Of a DNA stretch of 10,952 nucleotides, positions 1 to 5,900 are shown in pieces. The notes beneath the pieces were generated by a model. The model ran no database searches. It worked only from the letters and a program-made list of their open reading frames with translations, and had not been told where the DNA came from. The position numbers were made by a program, and so were the translations under genes. Position 1 is the first letter of the stretch. Each line of letters begins with the position of its first letter. This DNA is from Nitrososphaerota archaeon (lineage in GTDB: Archaea > Thermoproteota > Nitrososphaeria > Nitrososphaerales > Gagatemarchaeaceae), in the NCBI GenBank assembly GCA_003135575.1, contig PLCG01000110.1:57814-68765 (forward strand), read 5' to 3'.

Positions 1-26
1 CGACTAATGACAGTGAAAGCCAGTTC

Positions 27-527
27 TTGAACGAAAAGATTCACGTGCTGGACTCGACCGCCTTTTTCGCCGGCATCCCATTTCAGGGAGAAGGCAAGTA
101 CTACACGACCTACCAGGTCCTCGACGAGGTCAGGGGCAGAGGGATAGGGGCGCAGCTGATCCACTCGAGGGTGCAGGTGACCGAGCCATCGAAGGAGTCG
201 GTGATGAAGGTCAAGGAGGCCTCCAATAGGACGGGAGACCAAAAGTCTCTCTCAGAGGCCGACACGTCGATCCTCGCGGTCTCTCTCGACCTGATAAAAT
301 CGAGGCTCGACGAAGAGGTGGTCCTGGTCACCGACGACTTTGCGGTACGAAACGTCGCCGAGGTCATCGGGATCAATCTCTCGGAGACGGCCATACGCGG
401 AAACTGGAAGAGGATCACATGGGTCACCTACTGCAAGGGCTGTGGCAAGGAATACCTTGACGCCAAGGGGTCCGTCTGCGAAGTCTGCGGGACCAAGCTG
501 TCTAGGAAGCCAAAGCCTACGAACTGA
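27..527 (+). CDS. nob1: Endoribonuclease Nob1 (PIN domain + zinc ribbon)
   Basis: Nob1 is the PIN-domain nuclease that cleaves the 3' end of small-subunit rRNA late in ribosome assembly; that is family knowledge. In this 166-aa protein the PIN core starts at once (VLDSTAFFAGIP, residues 7-18, catalytic D9), with the further acidic residues expected of the family at E34, D79 (in SEADTSILAV) and D103/D104 (VTDDF). A C-terminal zinc ribbon follows, with C136-x2-C139 and C151-x2-C154, then a basic tail. Length and domain order are typical of archaeal Nob1. The start used is TTG at 27. The frame stays open to the window edge, so an earlier start outside the window cannot be excluded, although the PIN domain is complete from here. 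A tRNA gene with its own TATA box follows in the same direction. Confidence 0.9.
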   Translation: MNEKIHVLDSTAFFAGIPFQGEGKYYTTYQVLDEVRGRGIGAQLIHSRVQVTEPSKESVMKVKEASNRTGDQKSLSEADTSILAVSLDLIKSRLDEEVVLVTDDFAVRNVAEVIGINLSETAIRGNWKRITWVTYCKGCGKEYLDAKGSVCEVCGTKLSRKPKPTN

Positions 528-551
528 CGAGCGGAAAGCCAAGCCTCGTTC

Positions 552-560
552 TTTTAATAA
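552..560 (+). promoter_or_regulatory. TATA box of tRNA-Ala
   Basis: The run TTTTAATAA lies in the 60-bp gap after nob1, with its centre about 32 nt before the first base of the tRNA. This is the spacing expected for an archaeal TBP site serving a tRNA with a very short 5' leader. Confidence 0.55.
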
Positions 561-587
561 AGGCAGATTTTCTGGGAAGAATCTGTT

Positions 588-659
588 GGGCTGGTAGTTC
601 AGTGGTAGAATGCCTGCCTCGCACGCAGGAGGTCGAGGGTCCGACTCCCTCCCAGTCCA
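588..659 (+). tRNA. tRNA-Ala (anticodon CGC)
   Basis: A complete cloverleaf of 72 nt can be drawn by hand. The acceptor stem GGGCTGG/CCAGTCC contains the G3-U70 wobble that identifies alanine tRNAs; the discriminator is A659. The D stem is GTTC/GAAT, the anticodon stem CCTGC/GCAGG encloses loop CTCGCAC with anticodon CGC at 620-622, and the T stem GAGGG/CCCTC encloses TCCGACT. No intron is present and no CCA is encoded. The T loop begins TCC rather than the usual TTC. It reads GCG codons. Confidence 0.95.
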
Positions 660-783
660 TCTACTATAATTCTTGCCACCGAATCGAGACCAAGCCTCCT
701 CCGCAGCCGCAAGGTCGCACTAAGTGAGCCGCGTCTGGGTCAAATTACCGGGTTTCTCTGCATCAACTAGACTTGGACACGCG

Positions 784-1561
784 TCAGCGCAGCTTGCAGA
801 TCTCAGGCATCTGTCTCTTGTGCTCGGAGGCCTGGTACTTCGAGAATATCGCATCCAGCTTGGCCTGGCTCAGCTTCATCCGGGCGGCTATAGCGGGGAC
901 CTCGAGCCCCTCCTCGAACCTGAGCTTGAAGATCCGGTCCACGGTCTCGTAGCTCATGCCTATCTCCGACTCCGCGATTTGCCCGGGCCAAAGCCTCGGG
1001 CTGCTATGCTTCGCGACGATCCGCCTGTTGATCCCAAAGGACCTCCCCGAGCCTCCTCACCTCGGTCTTGTAGAGGTCCGCGATGGGCAGGACGTCGACT
1101 CCCCCATCGCCATATTTCGTAAAATAACCCAGCAACATCTCTGATCGGTCCCCGGTGCCGACGGCCAGCCTGTTGAGCAGGTTGGCGTGGTAGTAGAGAA
1201 GCGACATGCGAATCCTCGCCCTCAAGTTGCCCTCGGCGAGCCGATTGGGCTCCAGTGATTTCATGTACGCCTTGTGGATTGGGGCGACATCGATCTCCTT
1301 GGTCTCCATGCAAAGCTCGCTGGCGACAAGCCTCGCATCCTTGACGTCCTCCTCGGGCGTCGCCCTGAGGTCGGGCATGATCAGTCCCATGACGCGCCGA
1401 CTGCCGAGCGCCTCCACACAAAGATACGCCGTCACCGACGAGTCTATCCCGCCGCTGAGACCGAGGACCGCGCCGTCCGTCTGGCTCTCCTCGACCTGCC
1501 GTTTGATGAACGAGACGATCGTGCGCTTGGCCGAGGGGAGTTCGATCTCAGCCGCTAACAA
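784..1561 (-). CDS. nadE: NH3-dependent NAD synthetase, interrupted by a 1-base frameshift
   Basis: NadE converts nicotinate adenine dinucleotide, ATP and ammonia to NAD+. The first 175 residues carry the PP-loop GLSGGIDSS (34-42), an LLYYHANLLNRLAVGTGDRSE stretch split around 121-141, and LLGYFTKYGDGGVDVLPIAD (143-162), all diagnostic of the family. After E-V-L at 173-175 the frame is wrong: read straight through, the gene stops at 1004 after 185 aa. Dropping one base of the AAA at 1036-1038 restores a further 83 codons, including SSPRLWPGQIAESEIGMSYE, to a TGA at 784-786. The repaired protein is 258 aa, a normal archaeal length. The start is TTG at 1561; the nearby ATG at 1569 is out of frame and soon stops. 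A TATA-like element lies 32 nt upstream. The frameshift may be an assembly error, a mutation or recoding. No separate glutaminase domain is seen. Confidence 0.88.
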
Positions 1562-1587
1562 GAACTCATTCTAAGCCTGACGAACTT

Positions 1588-1598
1588 GAAATAGTTTC
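1588..1598 (-). promoter_or_regulatory. TATA-like palindromic element of nadE
   Basis: On the - strand this reads GAAACTATTTC, an imperfect palindrome (GAAA-N3-TTTC). Its centre is 32 nt before the TTG start of nadE, the usual distance for a TATA box driving a nearly leaderless archaeal mRNA. The same core, read on the + strand as GAAATAGTTT, recurs at 2499 and 3826. The + strand gene at 1712 is over 110 nt away, so this element more likely serves nadE. Confidence 0.5.
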
Positions 1599-1711
1599 TC
1601 TTTGGGCGGCTCTGTCTAATCTCTGGATACTGTGCCTTTTCAAGGCGAACATCGGCAGATCAATCTACCCAAAACGTCAAATGGCTCCGGCCTCTCTTCA
1701 CCAAGTGCCCC

Positions 1712-2377
1712 ATGAACCCTCGCAGCCATGCTTTGGCGGGCGCGACCAGCTATCTCGCGATGGCCTTGGTCGTGGTGGTCGCGGCCGTGGCCGTGATTGG
1801 GGTGCTGGCCATTGCTCCGACCTCTTCGCCCAGCACGTCGGCCACAAAAAGCGCACCCAGCACTACTGCGGGGCCGTCACCATCGGCCCAAAACACGACA
1901 GCTACTTCATCTTCAATCGCCAATAACTTCAACAACAACCACATACCCGACTATTGCGGGAACGCTATCTTCCCGGTGCTCAGACAGCAAGAGAACGGGT
2001 CGATTTTCCTCAAGATTCTGACCGACCAGGGCTCAGTCGTCACAAACGGCTCAGTCCTTGTCACCCATTCGGTATCGAATGGCCCTCAGACTCCGGCGAA
2101 CAGGACGACCTATTGTCTTCGCCTAGAAACCAACGCCAACGGGTTCGTCGAGCTTGCGAACGACGGTCTCCCTCAGGCTGGCATTTACAATCTGACTTTT
2201 GCGGCGGGATACGACCAGGGACCGGGGACTTGGGCTTCCGTCTATCTCTTCTCTGTCGAGCCCAACACGTCCATCTACGTCACCGTCTCGGTCCCCTCTA
2301 GGGAGGCGCAGTTAGTCACCTCGACGACAGGAAACAGCACCGTCACCACAGTGACCACGACCGCGGTACCACAGTGA
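1712..2377 (+). CDS. Membrane-anchored, Thr/Ser-rich secreted protein of unknown function
   Basis: I do not recognise a named family. The 221-aa product has a short basic N-terminus and one strong hydrophobic segment (about residues 14-34, rich in Val/Ala), read as an uncleaved signal anchor. A Ser/Thr/Pro/Ala linker (35-70) and an Asn-rich bridge (71-77) follow. The outer domain, about 80-195, has a single pair of cysteines (C82, C135) and beta-strand-like alternation; GSVVTNGSVLV and LPQAGIYNLTFAAGY resemble Ig-like or carboxypeptidase-regulatory-like folds, which is inference. The tail (201-218) is almost all Thr/Ser/Val. Seven N-x-S/T sequons suggest N-glycosylation outside the cell. The ATG at 1712 is used; no clear TATA box at leaderless distance is visible. 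The gene lies divergently from nadE and before a second protein of similar layout. Confidence 0.75.
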   Translation: MNPRSHALAGATSYLAMALVVVVAAVAVIGVLAIAPTSSPSTSATKSAPSTTAGPSPSAQNTTATSSSIANNFNNNHIPDYCGNAIFPVLRQQENGSIFLKILTDQGSVVTNGSVLVTHSVSNGPQTPANRTTYCLRLETNANGFVELANDGLPQAGIYNLTFAAGYDQGPGTWASVYLFSVEPNTSIYVTVSVPSREAQLVTSTTGNSTVTTVTTTAVPQ

Positions 2378-2464
2378 CGACGACGGCGTCGATTGACCCC
2401 GAGCGATTTGACGCCCTAAGATGCATGCCTGATGAACGAAACGAGGTCAACCTGAACTCTCTCG

Positions 2465-2512
2465 AATTCAGATGCAATCTATCGTCATATTCAACACTGA
2501 AATAGTTTTTCT
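2465..2512 (+). repeat. 48-bp direct repeat, copy 1 (promoter-like element)
   Basis: This copy matches 3792-3839 at 42 of 48 positions with no gap, in the same orientation. It includes the words GCAATCTATCG, TTCAACAC and GAAATAGTTTTTCT. It ends about 49 nt before the TTG start of the gene at 2561. Weaker similarity extends upstream around ATGAAC and GGTCA (2433-2449 against 3762-3775). Confidence 0.85.
2499..2511 (+). promoter_or_regulatory. TATA-like element within repeat copy 1
   Basis: GAAATAGTTTTTC is the best promoter candidate for the gene at 2561. Its centre is about 55-57 nt before the start codon, which would give an mRNA leader of roughly 30 nt, unlike the near-leaderless arrangement of most neighbours. 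No strong Shine-Dalgarno motif precedes the TTG. Confidence 0.4.
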
Positions 2513-2560
2513 TCTTCCTGCAATCCTGTCCAATCTTCATTTGGTCTAGCGCGAGATGCA

Positions 2561-3742
2561 TTGAGTACCAAACGACAACTCTCCAGAACGTCGTGGGTAA
2601 GGTATTTAGCGAAACTGTCCCGTTCAAAAGCTCGGTCCGATGTGACCACCCAACCGTCCCGTCGCTGGATTCCTGTGACCGCCACCATAGCCTTGGCGGC
2701 GGTGCTCCTCATAGCTGCAATCGTGATCTTGCCTCATCCCGAGAAGACCACAACGACAACTGGAGTGCCTACTACCTCTAGCACTGGCCTTCGAACAAGT
2801 CCCTTACAGCTCACGACGAGCGACTACAACTCGTCGCTGGGGATTGAGTTGACCACGAGCATCGCGCGGAGCACTATCTCCGAAAACGAAGGCGTCTCCA
2901 TGTACCTCTCGCTGGACAACACACTGGCTATCCAAAATAACCTCACCCGCCCTGCCGGCAAAAATTTACCTTCATCTTCCTACGAAACCTGCAGTCAGCT
3001 CCCCGTTGGAGGCGCAATATTCCGAGGTAACTATGATGTTGACAATGCGTCCCAAGGCGCACCTCTTGACCTCATCAGTCCTAACGAAGAAGTCGTCAAT
3101 GGGTGTGCGGGATTCCCCAACTCCTGGTCCTTGGCGCCAATGAGCAACGACCTCACATATCCCACTGGTCCCGCCGCTCCAGCGGCGATGAACATGACAT
3201 ATTGGGGTTACTGGACCAACAACGGGGGAGAAGTCTTCCGACCCTTCTCTACGGGAATATACACGATTGAGGGCCAAGATTTGTGGGGACAGGTCACGCT
3301 TCTTCATTTCCAAGTTGTCGTCAACGAGAATCCGCTGGACTGCGTCACAATCGGCTCGAATTCATCCTTCGCGAAGAGCGTGAACTTTTCCGCTAGCTCG
3401 GGTCCTCTCGAACTCGGAGGCTTTTTTGAAAATCTGCGGGCCAACAACACGTTGGTGCTCGAGTTCTCAACTACCGGAAACTCGACGCTCTCGGTAGGCG
3501 ATCCCTACACTCAGAGCATCCAGTTCGGCTTTGGGCCGTTCCTGTTCTCTCCAAACAGTACTCAAGAAGGGAGATGGCAGTACTACTCACCAAACGGAAC
3601 TCTGGGTTATCCTGCGATAGTCTATCCGAACCAATGCTCCCTCGTCAGCGTGACCCTTCAACCATTTCAATCCCACTTTGCGGGTCTCCCTTTGATCTTC
3701 GCAATCGGCAACCAGACGCAGACCTTCACTATCAACCCATGA
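2561..3742 (+). CDS. Membrane-anchored secreted glycoprotein-like protein of unknown function
   Basis: No named family is recognised. The 393-aa product has a long basic cytoplasmic N-terminus (KRQLSR to PSRRW, 4-36), one transmembrane segment at about 37-57, a Thr-rich linker (62-76), then a roughly 315-residue outer region. That region has four cysteines (144, 182, 261, 359), enough for two disulfides, eleven N-x-S/T sequons and much predicted beta structure. The piece TGIYTIEGQDLWGQVTLLHF (231-250) recalls BsuPI-like or other beta-sandwich domains, but this is only a resemblance. The start is TTG at 2561; the frame has no ATG or GTG between it and the stop at 2498. Its architecture matches the preceding gene, without obvious sequence homology. 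The gene is bounded by two copies of a 48-bp element, so it may have been inserted or duplicated as a unit. Confidence 0.75.
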   Translation: MSTKRQLSRTSWVRYLAKLSRSKARSDVTTQPSRRWIPVTATIALAAVLLIAAIVILPHPEKTTTTTGVPTTSSTGLRTSPLQLTTSDYNSSLGIELTTSIARSTISENEGVSMYLSLDNTLAIQNNLTRPAGKNLPSSSYETCSQLPVGGAIFRGNYDVDNASQGAPLDLISPNEEVVNGCAGFPNSWSLAPMSNDLTYPTGPAAPAAMNMTYWGYWTNNGGEVFRPFSTGIYTIEGQDLWGQVTLLHFQVVVNENPLDCVTIGSNSSFAKSVNFSASSGPLELGGFFENLRANNTLVLEFSTTGNSTLSVGDPYTQSIQFGFGPFLFSPNSTQEGRWQYYSPNGTLGYPAIVYPNQCSLVSVTLQPFQSHFAGLPLIFAIGNQTQTFTINP

Positions 3743-3791
3743 GCATTCCCGTCTGGATAAAATGAACAAGACCGGGTCATGATAGGCGCCC

Positions 3792-3839
3792 AATTCAGGC
3801 GCAATCTATCGGTATTTTCAACACAGAAATAGTTTTTCT
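3792..3839 (+). repeat. 48-bp direct repeat, copy 2 (promoter-like element)
   Basis: This second copy of the element at 2465-2512 differs at six positions. It ends 22 nt before the ATG of the nicotinate phosphoribosyltransferase gene. The two copies begin 1327 bp apart and bracket the surface protein gene at 2561-3742. Confidence 0.85.
3826..3838 (+). promoter_or_regulatory. TATA-like element of the NAPRTase gene
   Basis: GAAATAGTTTTTC is centred about 31 nt before the ATG at 3862, giving a nearly leaderless transcript. The same core, inverted, stands at the same distance before nadE. A purine-rich CAGGGAGG lies at 3841-3848, 13 nt before the ATG, which is rather far for a ribosome binding site. 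Confidence 0.5.
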
Positions 3840-3861
3840 ACAGGGAGGCAGAGCGGAAGAC

Positions 3862-5082
3862 ATGGCGAAGCGGGACCTCAGTGACCGGCTGTTCTGGCTG
3901 GCGAACGAGGCGGAGATAAAGGGCGCCAAGACCACCGACATCTACTTCCTAAACACGAAGGAGGTCCTGACGAAGAACCACATCGACTCGGAGGTTGTGA
4001 TGGAGGTCTTCGCGCGCGACCTGCCAGAGAGCGCCATGTGGGGAGTCCTCAGCGGGGTCTACGAAGTCGCGAAGCTTCTGGAGGGGCTGCCGGTCGACGT
4101 CTGGGCCTTCGACGAGGGGTCAATCTTCCTTGCCGACGGCCGTGGAGCGATGTACGAGCCAGTGATGACGATTTCGGGGAGGTTCAGGGACTTCGTGGAG
4201 TACGAGAACCCAATCTTGGGCCTTCTCTCGTCCTCGACGGGCATCTCGACCAAGGCCGCGAGATTCAGGGTCGCCGCCGGCGACAGGCAGCTCGTGAGTT
4301 TCGGGACCAGAAGGGTGCATCCCGCCATGGCCCCTCTCGTCGAGAGGAGCTGCTATTTGGCAGGCTTCGACGGCGTCTCCAATGTGTTGGGCGGGAAGCT
4401 ACTGGGAGTAGAGCCCTCAGGGACGATGCCCCATGCCCTGGTTCAGGTGATAGGAGACCAGGAGAAGGCATGGAGACTATTCGACAAGACAATGCCCAAG
4501 GGCGTCAAGCGTACTGCCTTGGTGGACACGTTCTGGGACGAGAAGACGGAGGCGATAAAGGCGTTTGAAACGCTCGGGAAGAAGCTGTGGGGAGTGAGGC
4601 TGGACACGCCCGCCTCGAGGAGGGGGAGCTTCCGCCAGATAATCGAGGAGGTAAAGTGGGAGCTCAAGATTAGGGGCGGCGGCGCGGTCAAGATATTCGT
4701 CTCGGGAAGGCTCAGCGAAGAGGATATCGTCCAGCTCAAGGACCTAGTAGACGGGTTCGGGGTCGGGACGGCGGTCGCCTATCCCCCAACGATCGATTTC
4801 AGCGCGAAGATTGTGGAGGTGCGCGAGAAGGGGAAGACCTACCTTAGGGCTAAGAGGGGAGGCCTCGGCGGAAGGAAGGACGTCTACAGGTCGAAGGGGT
4901 TCAGGGACACGGTAGTCCTCCACGGTTCGGCTCCTCCAAAGGATTCGAAGCCGATGCTCAAGCAGATAATCAAAAAGGGGAAGCTCGTGGGCGACTTCCA
5001 GGCGGTTGCCTCGATACGCGAGCGGGTGATCAGGGAACTGGGCGAAGTGTCAAAAGCGGAACCGGCCCTGGCCTGGGGCTAA
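3862..5082 (+). CDS. pncB: Nicotinate phosphoribosyltransferase (NAPRTase)
   Basis: This enzyme joins nicotinate to PRPP, coupled to ATP hydrolysis, to form nicotinate mononucleotide, the entry to the Preiss-Handler route. The 406-aa protein shows the family landmarks in order: TDIYF near the N-terminus (25-29), SFGTRRVHP (146-154, the nicotinate/phosphate-binding histidine loop), GVSNVLGG (171-178), PSGTMPHA (185-192), VRLDTP (245-250), FVSGRLSEEDI (279-289) and FGVGTAV (299-305), which form the phosphoribosyl-binding barrel. The length resembles the short archaeal form (Thermoplasma type) rather than longer bacterial PncB. ATG at 3862 is favoured by the TATA-like box about 31 nt upstream. 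Its product is two steps from the NadE substrate (adenylylation lies between), and nadE is 2.3 kb away with a similar promoter core, so joint control is plausible but inferred. Confidence 0.92.
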   Translation: MAKRDLSDRLFWLANEAEIKGAKTTDIYFLNTKEVLTKNHIDSEVVMEVFARDLPESAMWGVLSGVYEVAKLLEGLPVDVWAFDEGSIFLADGRGAMYEPVMTISGRFRDFVEYENPILGLLSSSTGISTKAARFRVAAGDRQLVSFGTRRVHPAMAPLVERSCYLAGFDGVSNVLGGKLLGVEPSGTMPHALVQVIGDQEKAWRLFDKTMPKGVKRTALVDTFWDEKTEAIKAFETLGKKLWGVRLDTPASRRGSFRQIIEEVKWELKIRGGGAVKIFVSGRLSEEDIVQLKDLVDGFGVGTAVAYPPTIDFSAKIVEVREKGKTYLRAKRGGLGGRKDVYRSKGFRDTVVLHGSAPPKDSKPMLKQIIKKGKLVGDFQAVASIRERVIRELGEVSKAEPALAWG

Positions 5083-5111
5083 CCCGCGAAAGGTTGCTGG
5101 GAGAATTATTC

Positions 5112-5182
5112 GACGCGTGGCAGTTTCGTCTTCATCCTGACTTGCGTCAGTCGAGGTTGCCCGTCGAAGCACGCCACGCGTC
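5112..5182 (-). ncRNA. Candidate structured RNA: three-way junction with two GCAA tetraloops
   Basis: Read on the - strand, 5182-5173 (GACGCGUGGC) pairs perfectly with 5121-5112 (GCCACGCGUC) to give a 10-bp closing helix. Inside are two hairpins that abut: P2, 5167-5151, UCGA-C-GG closed by GCAA and CCUCGA with one bulged C; and P3, 5150-5137, CUGAC-GCAA-GUCAG. Linkers are GUGCU (5172-5168) and a 15-nt single strand, GAUGAAGACGAAACU (5136-5122). Both loops are GNRA type only on this strand; on the + strand they would be TTGC. A TATATAT box at 5207-5213 places a - strand start at about 5182-5184, exactly where the closing helix begins. I cannot assign it to tRNA, C/D, H/ACA, SRP, RNase P or a riboswitch class I know. 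No open reading frame of note crosses it. Confidence 0.5.
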
Positions 5183-5206
5183 TGCCTCCGACGCACCCGG
5201 GCTTCG

Positions 5207-5213
5207 TATATAT
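5207..5213 (-). promoter_or_regulatory. TATATAT box, probably for the structured RNA
   Basis: This is the strongest TATA sequence in the window. On the - strand its centre is 26-28 nt before the first base of the candidate RNA. TATATA is close to symmetric, so it could instead direct + strand transcription from about 5236, giving the gene at 5292 a leader of about 55 nt. Confidence 0.5.
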
Positions 5214-5231
5214 CATCCGCTCCTCCCGAGC

Positions 5232-5277
5232 AACTGACTGGCGTCCTGAAAATCGTTAATTAGCTCTCCTGTCAGTT
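5232..5277. repeat. Inverted repeat AACTGAC/GTCAGTT upstream of the gene at 5292
   Basis: AACTGAC at 5232-5238 and GTCAGTT at 5271-5277 are perfect 7-bp inverted copies with a 32-bp spacer that contains the AT-rich GTTAATTAG. It could be an RNA hairpin in a long leader or paired DNA-binding half-sites around a promoter. With only 7 bp, chance cannot be excluded. Confidence 0.4.
5255..5263 (+). promoter_or_regulatory. TATA-like element of the gene at 5292
   Basis: GTTAATTAG is centred 33 nt before the TTG start at 5292, close to the spacing seen for other genes here, and sits between the arms of the 7-bp inverted repeat. Confidence 0.4.
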
Positions 5278-5291
5278 TTCTTGGGACTAAC

Positions 5292-5765
5292 TTGCTGGAA
5301 GACGACCCGGAGGAGCAACAGGCGCAACAGCAACAGGAGCAACCGCTCAGCTGGCAGCAGGCCCTTGCCAGCGACCCCGAGTACTACATGAACACGAAGA
5401 AGGGGCAAGAGGAGCTCGCCCAGATGATCCGCAAGGAGTCCGAGAGGCTCCTCGAAGAGATTGGCAAGTCGGTGAAGCACGCCAAGGACATAATCTGGCT
5501 CTCAAAGTGGTGCCTCTCCTGCAAGTTCCACAACGACCATGGGTCCAAGTCTATGTGCAACAAGTGGAACGCGAGAATCGTGAAGCCGTTCTACGGCAGG
5601 CCAATCTGGGAGAAAATGGAAGTGAAGGGGAGGGACGAGAAGGAGCTGGTCGTCGCGGACATCGACTGGGATAGGAAGTGGAGGGAGATCTCGGACAAGA
5701 TAGTCGAGTGGGCGGTCGAGAAGGTCAACGGCGGCTATCCCTACTTCTGCTACACCAACGAGTAG
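5292..5765 (+). CDS. Small hypothetical protein with CxxC and two further cysteines
   Basis: I do not recognise the family. The 157-aa product is soluble-looking. It opens with an acidic, Gln-rich low-complexity stretch (residues 3-24), then a charged helical region (35-65, QEELAQMIRKESERLLEEIG). A conserved-looking core follows, SKWCLSCKFHNDHGSKSMCNKW, with C74-x2-C77, H80, H83 and C89; a last cysteine, C153, lies near the C-terminus in GGYPYFCYTNE. The C/H spacing could hold a zinc ion or an iron-sulfur cluster, which is inference. The tail is rich in Trp and charged residues (W126, W130, W140). The TTG start at 5292 is supported by an AT-rich box 33 nt upstream. Codon use matches the housekeeping genes around it, so it is very likely real. 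It precedes tRNA-His, which has its own promoter. Confidence 0.75.
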   Translation: MLEDDPEEQQAQQQQEQPLSWQQALASDPEYYMNTKKGQEELAQMIRKESERLLEEIGKSVKHAKDIIWLSKWCLSCKFHNDHGSKSMCNKWNARIVKPFYGRPIWEKMEVKGRDEKELVVADIDWDRKWREISDKIVEWAVEKVNGGYPYFCYTNE

Positions 5766-5783
5766 GACGCCGACGGGTCACTC

Positions 5784-5790
5784 TTTATAT
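5784..5790 (+). promoter_or_regulatory. TATA box of tRNA-His
   Basis: TTTATAT stands about 31 nt before the first base (G-1) of tRNA-His, in the 52-bp gap after the gene at 5292. Confidence 0.65.
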
Positions 5791-5833
5791 TCCGTAGGAG
5801 GTTCGCCCGAAATGTTTGGCCGCGGTGGTGTAG

Positions 5834-5857
5834 GCACTCCCAAAAAGAGTGGCGCAT
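5834..5857 (+). other. Non-canonical tRNA intron in the D-loop of tRNA-His (24 nt)
   Basis: The inserted 24 nt lie between G15 and position 16. A bulge-helix-bulge fits exactly: exon GTGT (5828-5831) pairs with intron GCGC (5852-5855) as the 4-bp central helix (two G-U pairs). Three-nt bulges AGG (5832-5834) and ATC (5856-5858) place the cuts after their second bases, at 5833/5834 and 5857/5858. The intron's inner helix is CACTC/GAGTG (5835-5839 with 5847-5851), loop CCAAAAA. The outer exon helix is weak, a relaxed HBh' form. In known archaea such sites need an EndA splicing endonuclease with broad specificity. Confidence 0.85.
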
Positions 5858-5881
5858 CTTGGTTAACATGGGAGGCTGTGG

Positions 5882-5900
5882 ATAGCCAAATGAAGCAGAA
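5882..5900 (+). other. Canonical-position tRNA intron (37/38) of tRNA-His (19 nt)
   Basis: The intron follows G37, the standard archaeal position. Exon CTGT (5876-5879) pairs with intron GCAG (5895-5898) as the central 4-bp helix. The 3-nt bulges GGA (5880-5882) and AAA (5899-5901) put the cuts at 5881/5882 and 5900/5901. The outer helix is the anticodon stem. The helix inside the intron is poor, so this is an hBH-type relaxed motif. Confidence 0.85.

Noticed and set aside
1..26. Tail of an upstream gene
   Set aside because: TAATGA at 5-10 or TGA at 28-30 could end one, but too few codons are visible to support it, and the nob1 frame itself is open through this stretch.
660..783. Non-coding gap between tRNA-Ala and nadE
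   Set aside because: It contains an ACTATAATT promoter-like word, but no tRNA, hairpin or reading frame that I could support.
724..1144. Open frames on the + strand of 62-132 residues
   Set aside because: They run antisense to nadE, have no family motifs, and the opposite strand encodes a clear NAD synthetase on both sides of the frameshift.
2465..3839. Direct repeats as target-site or terminal repeats of a mobile element
   Set aside because: The enclosed gene encodes a surface protein, not a transposase or integrase; the repeats are promoter-positioned and no terminal inverted repeats were seen.
5136..5167. C/D box guide RNA in the same segment
   Set aside because: A CUGA and a GAUGA-like word exist but not as paired C/D and C'/D' boxes with guide spacing; the CUGA is buried in a perfect hairpin stem.
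5112..5182. Hammerhead ribozyme reading of the structured RNA
   Set aside because: CUGA and GACGAAAC occur in the right order, but the conserved CUGANGA core is not present (CUGACGC), the first helix is better explained by a GCAA-capped hairpin, and no good cleavage-site pairing next to GAAA can be drawn.
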